Below, piece after piece: positions 1 through 8,988 of a DNA stretch of 64,000 nt. The notes beneath the pieces are model-generated. The model was not told where the DNA came from. It was given only the letters and a program-made list of their open reading frames with translations, and did not search any database. Each line of letters opens with the position of its first letter. Position 1 is the stretch's first letter. A program made the translations under genes and the position numbers. The DNA is from Kiritimatiellales bacterium. Its GTDB lineage: Bacteria; Verrucomicrobiota; Kiritimatiellia; Kiritimatiellales; Pontiellaceae. The stretch is from the NCBI GenBank assembly GCA_003246265.1, contig QKAU01000029.1, positions 1 through 64,000 on the forward strand, written 5' to 3'.

Positions 1-2
1 CC

Positions 3-1832
3 GCAGACCAATGGCTCTATCTGGGCGACGGTCAAAAGCGATTGCCGAAGCGCAGCAAGAAGGTTGAATACGACGTGGCGGTCATCGGGGCGGGCATGGC
101 GGGCATTTCGGCCGCTGTCGCCGCCGCCCGCAACGGTGCCAAGACCGTGCTCATCCAGGACCGGCCGGTCCTGGGCGGCAACGCCTCGAGCGAGATGCGC
201 GTCACCGTCAACGGGGTGCAGGCGCTCAAGGGAGGCAAGGTTCCGCCCGTCGAGCGCGAAACGGGCATCGTCGAGGAGATCCTGATCGAGAACTGGCACT
301 ACAACCCGCAGGAATCCTATCCGGTGTGGGACCATGTGCTCTACAACTACTGCATGCGCCAGCCCAACCTGGAGGTGATGCCCAACACGCAGGCGCTCGA
401 AGCCGTGATGGAGGGCAATACCATCCAGGCCGCCCGCTGCTGGCAATCCACCACGGAAACCGAACTGCTCGTCGGCGCCAGGCAGTTCATCGATTGCTCG
501 GGCGACGGACTGCTCGCCGCGACCGCCGGTGCCGAATACCGTACCGGCCGCGAGGGCCGGGCCGAATTCAACGAATCCTACGCTCCCGAGCAGCCCGACG
601 GATGGGTCATGGGCGATTGCATCATGATGATCACAAGGGACCTGGGTCGGCCCATCCCCTTCCATCCGCCCGAATACGCCCTCCCGTTCGACCATGAACG
701 GGCCTTCAGGGACAAGCATCGGCGGATCAGTCAGCTCAAGGAGGGCTTCTGGTGGATCGAGGTCGGCAGCGACGGCGACATCATTGCCGAACGCGACGCG
801 ATCCGCCACAAGCTGATGGCCTACTTCTACGGCGTATGGGACTACATCAAGAACTCCGGCGACTTTCCCGAGGCGGCAAACCTCGCGCTGGACTGGGTGG
901 GCTCCATTCCCGGCCGCCGCGAGTCGCGCCGATTCATGGGCGACTACCTGCTGAACCAGAACGACCTGCTCGGGTACCGCCACTTCGACGACGCGATAGC
1001 CTACGGAGGCTGGTCGCTCGACGAACACAATCCCGGGGGCATCGAGAACCTCGACGAACCGGCAAGCTACTTCCACGAAGGGTTTACCAGGCTCTACGAA
1101 ATCCCCTACCGGTGCCTCTACTCGCGGAACATCGCCAACCTCCATTTTGCCGGCCGCAACGCCAGCGTCACCCATATCGCCCTCTCATCGACCCGGGTAC
1201 AGGCTACTTGCGCCATGATGGGCCAGGCCGCCGGTACCGCGGCGGCCCTGTGCGTGGCGCACGGCGTCGCACCGCGCGCCCTGGGGCAATCCCGCATCGC
1301 CGACCTGCAGGAGCAGCTCCTGCGCGACGATTCGTTCATCCCCAACCGGCCAGCCAACGATCCGAAGGAACTGGTCCGCCGCAACGGAAGGCTCTTCGCC
1401 TCCCCGACCGCCTCGGGCGCCGTCGAGCTGCTGGTCGACGGCATTTCGCGCGACCTCTACGGAGAGGTCCACCACTGGCAATCCTCGGGGCTGCCGGCCG
1501 AGGTCCAGGTGGTATGGGAAAATCCCGTCACGCTGGCGAAGGTGGAAATCAAGGCCGACACGGACCTGCACAAGAAACTCATGATGCACAAGGATCCCGC
1601 CAAGAACGCCGGCCAGCACACCTGCGTACCGCCCGAACTGGTCAAGACCTTGACGGTCGAGGCCCAGGTGGATGGGAAATGGCGCCAGGTCGCCAGGGTG
1701 GAAAACAACCTGGCGCGGCTGGTCAGGACGTCCTTCCCTGCGGTCCAGGCGACCGCGCTGCGGCTGACCATCCTTGAAACCCACGGAAAACCCGCAGCAA
1801 AGCTCTTCGAAATCCGGGCATACGAGGCTTAG
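3..1832 (+). CDS. FAD-dependent oxidoreductase, 5' end probably outside the window
   Basis: The protein has an N-terminal dinucleotide-binding fold with the motif GAGMAG followed by an acidic-ended second strand (TVLIQD) and the GGNAS segment typical of the large FAD-dependent oxidoreductase family PF12831. The catalytic fold fills about 470 residues. The last 130 residues look like a beta-rich accessory domain. The substrate is unknown; in PVC bacteria such proteins often sit near sulfatases and other carbohydrate genes, as here. The frame is open back to base 3 with no stop and reads like normal protein (ADQWLYLGDG), so the in-frame TTG at 42 is probably not the true start. The next gene begins 2 bases after the stop. 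Family assignment is firm, reaction is not. Confidence 0.8.
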   Translation, partial: ADQWLYLGDGQKRLPKRSKKVEYDVAVIGAGMAGISAAVAAARNGAKTVLIQDRPVLGGNASSEMRVTVNGVQALKGGKVPPVERETGIVEEILIENWHYNPQESYPVWDHVLYNYCMRQPNLEVMPNTQALEAVMEGNTIQAARCWQSTTETELLVGARQFIDCSGDGLLAATAGAEYRTGREGRAEFNESYAPEQPDGWVMGDCIMMITRDLGRPIPFHPPEYALPFDHERAFRDKHRRISQLKEGFWWIEVGSDGDIIAERDAIRHKLMAYFYGVWDYIKNSGDFPEAANLALDWVGSIPGRRESRRFMGDYLLNQNDLLGYRHFDDAIAYGGWSLDEHNPGGIENLDEPASYFHEGFTRLYEIPYRCLYSRNIANLHFAGRNASVTHIALSSTRVQATCAMMGQAAGTAAALCVAHGVAPRALGQSRIADLQEQLLRDDSFIPNRPANDPKELVRRNGRLFASPTASGAVELLVDGISRDLYGEVHHWQSSGLPAEVQVVWENPVTLAKVEIKADTDLHKKLMMHKDPAKNAGQHTCVPPELVKTLTVEAQVDGKWRQVARVENNLARLVRTSFPAVQATALRLTILETHGKPAAKLFEIRAYEA

Positions 1833-1834
1833 GC

Positions 1835-2956
1835 ATGCACCGCAGGCAGCAGAGTTGGGGATACCGGCGCCGCAGGACGGCACTGCGCATCCTTTTCGGT
1901 TTCGCGGCGGGCTGCGCTTTTGCCGATGCGGCAAACCCCATCATGGTGGATGCGGCCATACCCGGCATGGATCCTTCGCTGGTTCGGGAGCGCCCCATGA
2001 CGCGCAACACCGCGGGCGAATATTCCATGGAGGTCGAATCGGTCGCCTGCCTCGACGGGCAATGCAAGGTCCAGGCGGTGCGGCTCTACTGGGATGAACT
2101 GGGCCGCTACCGCCGCTACGAGCTCGCCCCCGGAACCGTCCTGGAAAAGACCGAAGGGAAGCCGTTCACCGACGAGGACTACGCAAAACTCCACGACATC
2201 CTCTCCGACTCCGCCTCGCCGCTCGCCGATGTCGACATCAAGACCATGATGGGGAAACCCGCCGCGGACGACGGGGTCGATGTCATGTCGGGAGCCACGG
2301 CCACCGTTCCGGATTCCGCGGTCGTCAAGGGTGCTTCATGGACCTGCCATACGCTCTGGCACTGGGCCCATGGCGCGCCGAGCAAAATCATCCGGCGCAC
2401 GACCGGGCGCTCGATGTCGCTGGACGACCTTCACCAGGTGCTGGCGGAGGGCTCGGCCGAATATCGACTCCTCGCCCTCGAGGAGCTCAACCTGCGCAGG
2501 AGCTACGACGATGCCACGGCGCAACGGGTGGCCACCCTGGCCCCGACGGCCGACATGGATGCCGCCGGCCCGTTGATCGAATACGCCTTCCACGCCCCCG
2601 CCGACCGGCAATCCCCCATTGCGGAATCCCTGTTCCACTCCGGAAGCGCCCTCCTGCGCGCTTGCATCCTGGATCAACTGAAACGCAATCCCGCACCGCT
2701 GGACGAAGAGTTCGCAGAGTGGTTGTCCCGCGAACTGGCGGGGATGCAAAGCTACATGGAGGTCGATTCGATCCTCGAACTCCTTGGAACCAGGCAACCG
2801 GTGCCTGCCCCCATCCTGCACCGCGCGGCCATCCTGCTGGACCGCGACGATTTCCTGTCGGCCCGCCGCGCCTATTGGTTCCTGCAGGCCCAGACCCTGC
2901 CGTACAACCTCGAAGAGCAGGTGAAGGCCTTCCACGATCAACATCCCGGGCTGTAG
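1835..2956 (+). CDS. Exported protein with FMN-attachment-like motif DxxSGAT
   Basis: This 373-residue protein begins with a basic segment and a hydrophobic stretch (LRILFGFAAGCAFA), consistent with export. Residues 149-155 read DVMSGAT, followed by AT. This fits the D-x-x-S/T-G-A-T sequence on which ApbE-type flavin transferases attach FMN to threonine in NqrC/RnfG proteins. The C-terminal half (from about residue 195) is helical, with alternating leucine-rich segments that resemble HEAT-like repeats. It lies 2 bases after the oxidoreductase gene and 25 bases before the sulfatase, so the three probably form one operon. I do not recognise a named family. A redox or flavin role is inference from the motif alone. 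Confidence 0.6.
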   Translation: MHRRQQSWGYRRRRTALRILFGFAAGCAFADAANPIMVDAAIPGMDPSLVRERPMTRNTAGEYSMEVESVACLDGQCKVQAVRLYWDELGRYRRYELAPGTVLEKTEGKPFTDEDYAKLHDILSDSASPLADVDIKTMMGKPAADDGVDVMSGATATVPDSAVVKGASWTCHTLWHWAHGAPSKIIRRTTGRSMSLDDLHQVLAEGSAEYRLLALEELNLRRSYDDATAQRVATLAPTADMDAAGPLIEYAFHAPADRQSPIAESLFHSGSALLRACILDQLKRNPAPLDEEFAEWLSRELAGMQSYMEVDSILELLGTRQPVPAPILHRAAILLDRDDFLSARRAYWFLQAQTLPYNLEEQVKAFHDQHPGL

Positions 2957-2981
2957 AAGAACAATCCCCTTGGAGGAACCG

Positions 2982-4496
2982 ATGAATCCTAGAGCATGTC
3001 TGCTGGCGGCGATGGCCGCCGCTACGCCTCTCCTGGCCGCTGGGGCGGCACAGGAACCCGGACGACCCAACATCGTCTTCATCCTGGTCGACGACCTTGG
3101 TTTTGCCGACGTCGGGTTCAACGGCTCGGTCTATTATGAAACCCCCAACATCGACCGGTTGGCGAAAAGCGGCCTCGTGCTTGAAAACGCCTACATGTAT
3201 CCCACCTGCTCCCCGTCGCGCACCGCACTGGCCACCGGAAAGCAGTCGTTCCGCACCGGCGTATACACCGTGCCCGTGCTGGAGCAGGGCGACGACCAGG
3301 AAAACCTCTTCTCGCGCTGGACCGTCGGCGACGAACATCCCATGTACAGCCAACCGCTGGCCGCGGCGGGGTACCAGTCGATCTTCATCGGCAAGTGGCA
3401 TCTCGTCGGCCCCTATCCCCAGGAGGAGCTCGATGGCCCATGGCCGCGCAAGGAACAGCTGGGCCAGCCCGACCCATGGGACTTCAGCTGGGTCGGGGAC
3501 CACCGGAAGAAGTTCATGAAGTACTATCCCGAGGGGCGCGGCTACCTGCGCAACGTCGCCGGCACCTACCGCGGCGATCCCGCGCTCGAGGTGGGCGGCT
3601 ACCAGAGCGAAACCGGCGGCTACTTCGCCCCGTTCAGCAATCCCTTCATGGACGAGCGCAATCCGAAGGACACGTGGCTGACCGACCACCTCACCACCGT
3701 AGCCATCGACTTCATGAAGGAGCACAAGGACGGCCCGTTCCTCGTCGACCTGCACTACTACACGGTCCATGCCCCGCTGCGGGCCCGCAGCCCGGAACTG
3801 CTGGAGAAATACCTGGCCAAGCCCGGCGATCCGCGGACGGGCCAGGGTTTGGAACCGGGCAAGCGGCACGAGCACGAAGCCATCTATGCCTCGATGATCG
3901 AATCGCTCGACGACAACGTCGGCCGCATCGTCGAGTTCCTGGACAGGAACGGCCTGCGCGACAACACGGTGATCGTGTTCACCTCCGACAACGGGCAGAG
4001 CGGCAAGCGCAACGACACCCTGCGCGGCTCGAAGGGCTACATCTACGAAGGCGGCATCCGCGTACCCACCTTCGTCAACTGGCCGGGCAAGGTGGCACCG
4101 CGCCGTACCGGCACCCCCGTGCATGCCGTCGATTTCTTCCCGACGTTCATGGAGATGGCCGGCATCGACTACCAGGGGCTGCTCGACGGCCAGTCGTTCG
4201 CCCCGCTCTTCGCCGGCGACGATCCCCCGGCGCTGCGCGACCGGCCCCTCTTCTGGCAGCTCTCCAGCCAATGGAAGCAAGGAACCTGTTCCGTCATCCG
4301 CAAGGGCGACTTCAAGCTCATCCAGTTTCTCGCCACCGGCGAACTGGAGCTCTACGACCTGCGGAAGGACCCCAGGGAAGAACACAACATTGCCGGCAGG
4401 CATCCCGAAACGACCGAACGCCTCCTGGGCGAACTCACGGCATGGCGCAAGGCCAACCAGGTGCCCCTGCCCCCCAATGCCGTAGTCGGGGAATAG
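2982..4496 (+). CDS. Secreted sulfatase of the formylglycine type
   Basis: The 504-residue product starts with a signal peptide ending near AAGAA. The mature part opens with RPNIVFILVDDLG, where the two Asp are metal ligands. Residues 76-80 are CSPSR, the sulfatase signature in which the Cys is converted to formylglycine, followed by TALATGK. A second metal-binding segment reads TSDNG. Enzymes of this family remove sulfate from sulfated carbohydrates in the periplasm or outside the cell. The start at 2982 is chosen because GGAGG lies 5 bases upstream; an in-frame TTG at 2970 has no such site. No sulfatase-maturing enzyme is seen in the window. Confidence 0.93.
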   Translation: MNPRACLLAAMAAATPLLAAGAAQEPGRPNIVFILVDDLGFADVGFNGSVYYETPNIDRLAKSGLVLENAYMYPTCSPSRTALATGKQSFRTGVYTVPVLEQGDDQENLFSRWTVGDEHPMYSQPLAAAGYQSIFIGKWHLVGPYPQEELDGPWPRKEQLGQPDPWDFSWVGDHRKKFMKYYPEGRGYLRNVAGTYRGDPALEVGGYQSETGGYFAPFSNPFMDERNPKDTWLTDHLTTVAIDFMKEHKDGPFLVDLHYYTVHAPLRARSPELLEKYLAKPGDPRTGQGLEPGKRHEHEAIYASMIESLDDNVGRIVEFLDRNGLRDNTVIVFTSDNGQSGKRNDTLRGSKGYIYEGGIRVPTFVNWPGKVAPRRTGTPVHAVDFFPTFMEMAGIDYQGLLDGQSFAPLFAGDDPPALRDRPLFWQLSSQWKQGTCSVIRKGDFKLIQFLATGELELYDLRKDPREEHNIAGRHPETTERLLGELTAWRKANQVPLPPNAVVGE

Positions 4497-4589
4497 CGGT
4501 GCAGGGGTTGCCGCCCCTTCCCTTCCGGGCCATACGCCGCCAGCACTCCGAAAATCCCGCGAACACCTGGCAGGGTTTCCAAATGGGCA

Positions 4590-4607
4590 CCCTTGACAAA
4601 TCAAGGG
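4590..4607. promoter_or_regulatory. Perfect inverted repeat overlapping a TTGACA hexamer
   Basis: The sequence CCCTTGA-CAAA-TCAAGGG is a perfect 7-bp inverted repeat with a 4-base spacer. It contains TTGACA, which equals the consensus -35 hexamer, in the 259-base gap between the sulfatase and the vWA-like gene. A convincing -10 hexamer at 17 bases is not present. It could be an operator or an RNA hairpin. A second short hairpin, GCGGG-CAA-CCCGC, lies about 80 bases further on. Role unproven. Confidence 0.35.
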
Positions 4608-4755
4608 CTTCCAATGAACATGGCTACGCTGGATGGAGTGCCTCCACGTACAGGAGAGGCTTCCCGCAGGTGGTACACTGGCGGGCAACCCGCATGGGGC
4701 GCGGTTGCGCATAGCCCGACTGAGATCAAGTAACCCTCGATGGGGGAGTTTGCCC

Positions 4756-6126
4756 ATGCCGACCAGGAAACGTTTTTTCGCCAGCCATGCCAAATCCAGC
4801 GCGGCCATCATCAGCCTCGCCATCCACGCCATCTTCCTGGTCGTCGCCCTGACCTTCGTGGCCGTCACGGTCATCAAGAAGGAGGAGACGAAATGGGAGG
4901 CCAAGCAGGTAACCCGTCCCAAAATGACGCTCAAGCGGCTGCAGGTGCCGGTCAACGTCAAGAAGCAGGCCCCGAAGCCGAAGATCCGCAAGCGCATCGT
5001 CGTGAAGCCCAGGGTCAACCAGAACATGCCGGACATCAGGATGCCTGAGGTATCCGGCGTCAAGGGCGGGCTTGGCAACGCGGGCGGCGGCGGATTCGGG
5101 GCGTCGGGTTCGGTCGGCTTCACCATGCCGGAAATCAACATCTTCGGCGTCAAGGGCAAGGGGGAGAAGATCATCCTGGTCCTGGACGCCAGCGCCGACA
5201 TGATGGAGGACAAGCGGGGCGGCATACCGGCCTACACCATCATCAAGCAGGAACTGGTGCGGATCGTGGAGGAGCTCCCTCCGACCGCGCTGTTCAACGT
5301 CCTGGTCTTCGACTGGAACAATGTCGCCATGGCCTTTCCCTCGCTGGTTCCCGCATCCGATGCCAACGCGGCGCAGCTCAAGAGCTGGCTCATGCCGCTG
5401 AACGGATCGGTGGAGCAGGGTTTCTCGGGACAGGTCGGCCTCCAGACGCTGGGCAAGGGCGGGTCAATGTATGGCGACCGGAACGACCTCTTCATCGGCC
5501 CCTTCAAGCATGTGAAACAGGTGGGGGGTTCCGGCAAGGCCGATGTGCGCCAGTGGTTCTGGCCCGCCATGCTCGCCCAGAAGCTCCAGGCCGACAGCAT
5601 CTTCATCCTGACCGACGACTGGGACATCCAGCGGGTGGGAACAACGACGGCCGGCATGTCGCGCGAGGAGTGGGACAAGACGGCCGCCGGCATCCGGTGG
5701 AAGGAAAAATACAGGGAGGGCCTCAAGCTGCTGGATGAAGAAAACGCCAAGCGGCGGGCCGCCGGCAAGGATATCAAGGTTCTTCCCCGCAACGAATGGT
5801 CCGTCAACAAGGAGTATTTTCCCGACATCGAGAAGCCGCCGCACGGCACGGACTACTACTACACGCCCAAGGATTTCGCCTATGCGTTTGAACTGTTGCG
5901 CGATGCCCATGGACCCCAGTCCATCCAGACCACCAGTGGAATCGGCAAGAAACGGAGTTCGAAGTCCGACAGCTCGGTCAACATCATCATCTTCACGCCC
6001 AAGGGCCAGCAGGCCTCGCAAGGAACCGAAGGCAACTTCAAGGCGCTGACCGGTTTGTGCAACGGCCAGTACAAGACGATCGCCGGCCTCGAGGCCATCC
6101 AGAGCTATGTGGCGAAGGCCGATTAG
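4756..6126 (+). CDS. Membrane-anchored protein with Pro/Gly module and degenerate vWA domain
   Basis: The 456-residue product has one membrane helix at residues 16-40, then a basic proline- and glycine-rich stretch (about 54-136) and a vWA-like domain from about 137. The domain opens with IILVLDASADMM. The expected metal site DxSxS is changed to DxSxD, so metal binding is uncertain. The 54-136 stretch closely resembles residues 213-289 of the anti-sigma/vWA protein at 54091-56868 (shared KKLQVP/KRLQVP, RRIV/KRIV, MPE-SG, SVGF-MPEI and FG-KG). The start at 4756 follows GGGGGAG. It ends 2 bases from the convergent DUF5060 gene. Function unknown. Confidence 0.7.
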   Translation: MPTRKRFFASHAKSSAAIISLAIHAIFLVVALTFVAVTVIKKEETKWEAKQVTRPKMTLKRLQVPVNVKKQAPKPKIRKRIVVKPRVNQNMPDIRMPEVSGVKGGLGNAGGGGFGASGSVGFTMPEINIFGVKGKGEKIILVLDASADMMEDKRGGIPAYTIIKQELVRIVEELPPTALFNVLVFDWNNVAMAFPSLVPASDANAAQLKSWLMPLNGSVEQGFSGQVGLQTLGKGGSMYGDRNDLFIGPFKHVKQVGGSGKADVRQWFWPAMLAQKLQADSIFILTDDWDIQRVGTTTAGMSREEWDKTAAGIRWKEKYREGLKLLDEENAKRRAAGKDIKVLPRNEWSVNKEYFPDIEKPPHGTDYYYTPKDFAYAFELLRDAHGPQSIQTTSGIGKKRSSKSDSSVNIIIFTPKGQQASQGTEGNFKALTGLCNGQYKTIAGLEAIQSYVAKAD

Positions 6127-6128
6127 CG

Positions 6129-7955
6129 CTACCGCACGGCCTCGACCAGCACCACCCAATCCTTGTCCGGATCGGCAGGGGGCTGGCCGAGCGGCACGAA
6201 GCCATTGCCGCCATCGACCTTGCTGGACGAACCGGGGCGGAGCGCCCCGCCGTGGCGCGGATCGAACCAGCGGACCGTGTAGCGCCCCTTCTCCAGGCTG
6301 AGCTCAGGCGCAACGCCGGCAGGGAGGTAGGCCACATAGGCCTGGCCCGGCTTCGCCAGGCAGAAGCCGTCGCGCACCAGCTTGCCGTTCGGCTCCATCT
6401 CCCAGTAGGGAATGTTGTTGGAGCGGAAGAATTCAAGCAGGTAGCGGCAGTAGTCCCAGAAGCGGTCGCGCGAGCGGTAGTCCTGGCAGGTCATGTCCGA
6501 GTGGGGAAACTTGTAGCCGAAATACCATTCGACCCCCCACCCCCCATTGAGGAACGTGCCCCACAGCGCGTTCTTCCGCGCATTGTAGTGGATGATCCCG
6601 TCGTCGCTGGCGTCGGGGACGAGGGACTGCTGGGCATCGCCGGGCTCGTCGCACGCCACGGCCCACTTCTTGCCGGCCTTTTCGGACAAGGTGTACCATC
6701 GCAGCACCGCCCCCGGCACCTGGCTGAAATCGGTCTTGGAGGTCTGCACCGAAACGCCGGTATACATGCTCTCCGGCCCGAGCAGGTCGTCGAACTGGAC
6801 GCCGTTGTGGATCACGATGTGGTGGTGGTAGGGATCGTGGTCGTGGAAATACTGCGCGCAGGCGAGCCGGTCGGGGGTTTCCTGCGGCGGGGTGGGCAGC
6901 TTGCCCCACTCGCCGCTCTCTTCGCAGATGTTCCAGTTCATGGCCAGATGGTGGCCGAAGCGGGCGATCATCTCGCGGTAGTAGAGCTTGGTCCGCGCAC
7001 CGACCGCACCGTTGTCGAGCAACCCCTGGTTCTCGACCTCCATCAGCTTGAAGTGCAGGAAGATGCCCAGCTGCTGGGCATGGCGGAATACCACTTCCCA
7101 CTGGTCGAGCTTGGAGACATCCATGCGGTCCAGCGTATCGTAGTCGATGTAGGGGAAGACGTTCTGGTCGTCGCCGACGATGTTCAGGGTCAGGAACGAG
7201 ACGGAGTCGAGCCCTTCCGAGGCGATGTAGTTCAGCGCCCCGATGATCGCCTTGCCCTTGCCATCCTTCCACGTCGGATCGCCTTTGCGGTAGTCCTTGA
7301 GGTGGGCTTCCCAGGTTTTCACCAGGTCGTCCTTGTGCCCGTCGTTATGGAAGGTGCCGTCGAAATCCGCATAGGCCAGGAAGTTCTCGGGGGCGTCGGG
7401 ACCGGACTTCAGGAACCATTCGCCGGTTTCGGCCAGGCGCAGATAGTGCTCGCCGACATACTCCAGCCGGCCGCGCGCCCGGAAGTCGGGGTAGGCCTTG
7501 TCGGAGGGGGCAATCTCGAACCGGCCCTGTTCGCCGTCCATGAACTCCGCGCTCTTGCCGCTCTTCTCCTTGCTGCTGATGGCGGTCCAGTCGCCCATGC
7601 GGAAGCTTACGGCATAGGTCCATTCCCCGGTCTGGTCCGGGGCGAAGTGGACCCGCCACTTGTTCCCCTTGGTGGCCGAGGTGTTGCCGGCATCGCCGTC
7701 GGCCGCGAAGTAGCCCGGCACGAGATACTGCTTCCCGGAGGCCGCGTGGCTGAACAGCACGTTGAGCCGGTAGTGGTAGAACGGATTGACCTTGTCGGTT
7801 TCCGATGCCTCCGGTCCGTCGAAGGTCAACGTGACCGTGTGCCACTTCTTCAGCTCGCCGCCGACATCCGTGGCGGCGAACGCCGCCGTGCCCATGGCCA
7901 GTACCGCCAGCGCAGCCAGCCTCCGCGCAATGCCCGATCCGATATTCGTCTTCAT
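6129..7955 (-). CDS. Secreted DUF5060-domain glycoside-hydrolase-like protein
   Basis: The product has 608 residues with a clear signal peptide ending AAFA. The first 90 mature residues (WHTVTLTFDGP ... WRVHFAPDQTGEWTY) form the DUF5060 beta-sandwich. The middle part is a TIM-barrel-like region with the fragments FLKSGPDAPENFLAY and NICEESGEW, as in DUF4038-type putative glycoside hydrolases. The C-terminal 90 residues resemble the collagen-binding-like domain PF12904 (YTVRWFDPRHGG). Related proteins act outside the cytoplasm on polysaccharides, but no substrate is established. Its start lies 34 bases after the acetolactate decarboxylase gene, so the two are likely co-transcribed. An AGGA site lies 8 bases before the ATG. 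Confidence 0.8.
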   Translation of the reverse strand: MKTNIGSGIARRLAALAVLAMGTAAFAATDVGGELKKWHTVTLTFDGPEASETDKVNPFYHYRLNVLFSHAASGKQYLVPGYFAADGDAGNTSATKGNKWRVHFAPDQTGEWTYAVSFRMGDWTAISSKEKSGKSAEFMDGEQGRFEIAPSDKAYPDFRARGRLEYVGEHYLRLAETGEWFLKSGPDAPENFLAYADFDGTFHNDGHKDDLVKTWEAHLKDYRKGDPTWKDGKGKAIIGALNYIASEGLDSVSFLTLNIVGDDQNVFPYIDYDTLDRMDVSKLDQWEVVFRHAQQLGIFLHFKLMEVENQGLLDNGAVGARTKLYYREMIARFGHHLAMNWNICEESGEWGKLPTPPQETPDRLACAQYFHDHDPYHHHIVIHNGVQFDDLLGPESMYTGVSVQTSKTDFSQVPGAVLRWYTLSEKAGKKWAVACDEPGDAQQSLVPDASDDGIIHYNARKNALWGTFLNGGWGVEWYFGYKFPHSDMTCQDYRSRDRFWDYCRYLLEFFRSNNIPYWEMEPNGKLVRDGFCLAKPGQAYVAYLPAGVAPELSLEKGRYTVRWFDPRHGGALRPGSSSKVDGGNGFVPLGQPPADPDKDWVVLVEAVR

Positions 7956-7989
7956 GATCCCATCCTTTTCCTGTTGAAACCCTGCCTCC

Positions 7990-8811
7990 CTAGCGGCTGC
8001 GGTTCACGCTCATCACCTCGGCGGAGCGATCCTTGTTGAGATCCGCCTGCCTTGCCGCCTCGCTGTCGGGAATGAAAACCATCAGGCGCGTGCAGCGATC
8101 CACCCGGGCCACGCTCCCCTCGCCGGTCGTAAAGCCCAGGACATGGCCGCCAAAGGCCCGGTCGTCGCTCAAAAAGTGGCAATGGAATCCGGGCACGTTG
8201 AAGGCGCCGGCATAGGCGGGGTAGCGGAAACCAACCACGGTCCCCGGCATGCCCTCCGCCTCGAAGATGGCCTGTCCCTTGGCGATCTCCGCCAGCGGCG
8301 GATAGGGCTTGGACTGGGCCGGCACGCTGCGGCATTTGATCCGGCTGAAGAGGCCGTCGATCCGCACGGCATGGGGCGCGTTCGGGTTTTCGAGCTTGCC
8401 CTCGATCAGCCGGGTCGCCTCGTCGTAGGAAAGGCCGGGCGGCAGGGGAATCTCCTGGTCGGCATGGAAATGGGCCAGCGTCGCGTAGGGCGTGGTGCAC
8501 GAGCGGTCCATGACGTTGACGTGGCCCGCGAAGTCGATCTGGTAGACGATGCCGTCGAGCATCACCATCTCGCCGTCCATCTTATCGAAGGTTCCCAGAC
8601 CAAAGTCGCCGTAGGGTTCCAGCTCCGCGTAGGAGATGTCGCCGTCGTAGAGCGAGGCCAGCAGCCCGTTGTAGGACGAAAACTGGGTAATCGCATCATG
8701 CTCGAACACGCTGCCGGCATCATGGGTGGCGCACCCCGCCAGCATGATCCCGATCGTCACGAAACCGCATACCCGCAAGCCTGCCTTCAACACCGGGAAC
8801 CTCCTTGCCAT
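7990..8811 (-). CDS. Lipoprotein alpha-acetolactate decarboxylase
   Basis: The 273-residue protein matches alpha-acetolactate decarboxylase (EC 4.1.1.5) throughout: SLYDGDISYAEL, DFGLGTFDKMDGEMVMLDG, and the zinc site PGFHCHFLSDDRAFGGH, with the HxH and the third His 11 residues later. The enzyme converts acetolactate to acetoin and is cytoplasmic in fermenting bacteria. Here it starts with a lipoprotein signal (GIMLAGC), so it should be anchored in a membrane outside the cytoplasm. The ATG at 8811 gives a compact signal peptide; the frame remains open upstream to 8910, but that extension would spoil the signal. No acetolactate synthase gene is nearby. Confidence 0.85.
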   Translation of the reverse strand: MARRFPVLKAGLRVCGFVTIGIMLAGCATHDAGSVFEHDAITQFSSYNGLLASLYDGDISYAELEPYGDFGLGTFDKMDGEMVMLDGIVYQIDFAGHVNVMDRSCTTPYATLAHFHADQEIPLPPGLSYDEATRLIEGKLENPNAPHAVRIDGLFSRIKCRSVPAQSKPYPPLAEIAKGQAIFEAEGMPGTVVGFRYPAYAGAFNVPGFHCHFLSDDRAFGGHVLGFTTGEGSVARVDRCTRLMVFIPDSEAARQADLNKDRSAEVMSVNRSR

Positions 8812-8988
8812 CCTGATCGATTTAACCTTTGAATGTGGGCCATTTCGGCGTCCAAGGCAATCCACGATTCGCATCAACAGCGCCGCGGGCCCAAACCTGC
8901 CGGTACGCAACCAGGATGAAGGGCCGGCCAGGAACCCAACTGCAAAGCGACCGAAGGGGGCTGCGGAAGCGGAGGGCGAAGCTGGCGG

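Noticed and set aside
2487-5225. A 912-codon minus-strand open frame across three plus-strand genes
   Set aside because: It has no recognisable domain, a composition typical of GC-rich antisense frames, and covers the sulfatase and other well-supported genes.
6057-8039. A 660-codon plus-strand open frame opposite the DUF5060 gene
   Set aside because: It shows antisense composition and lies over a secreted protein with a clear signal peptide and domains.
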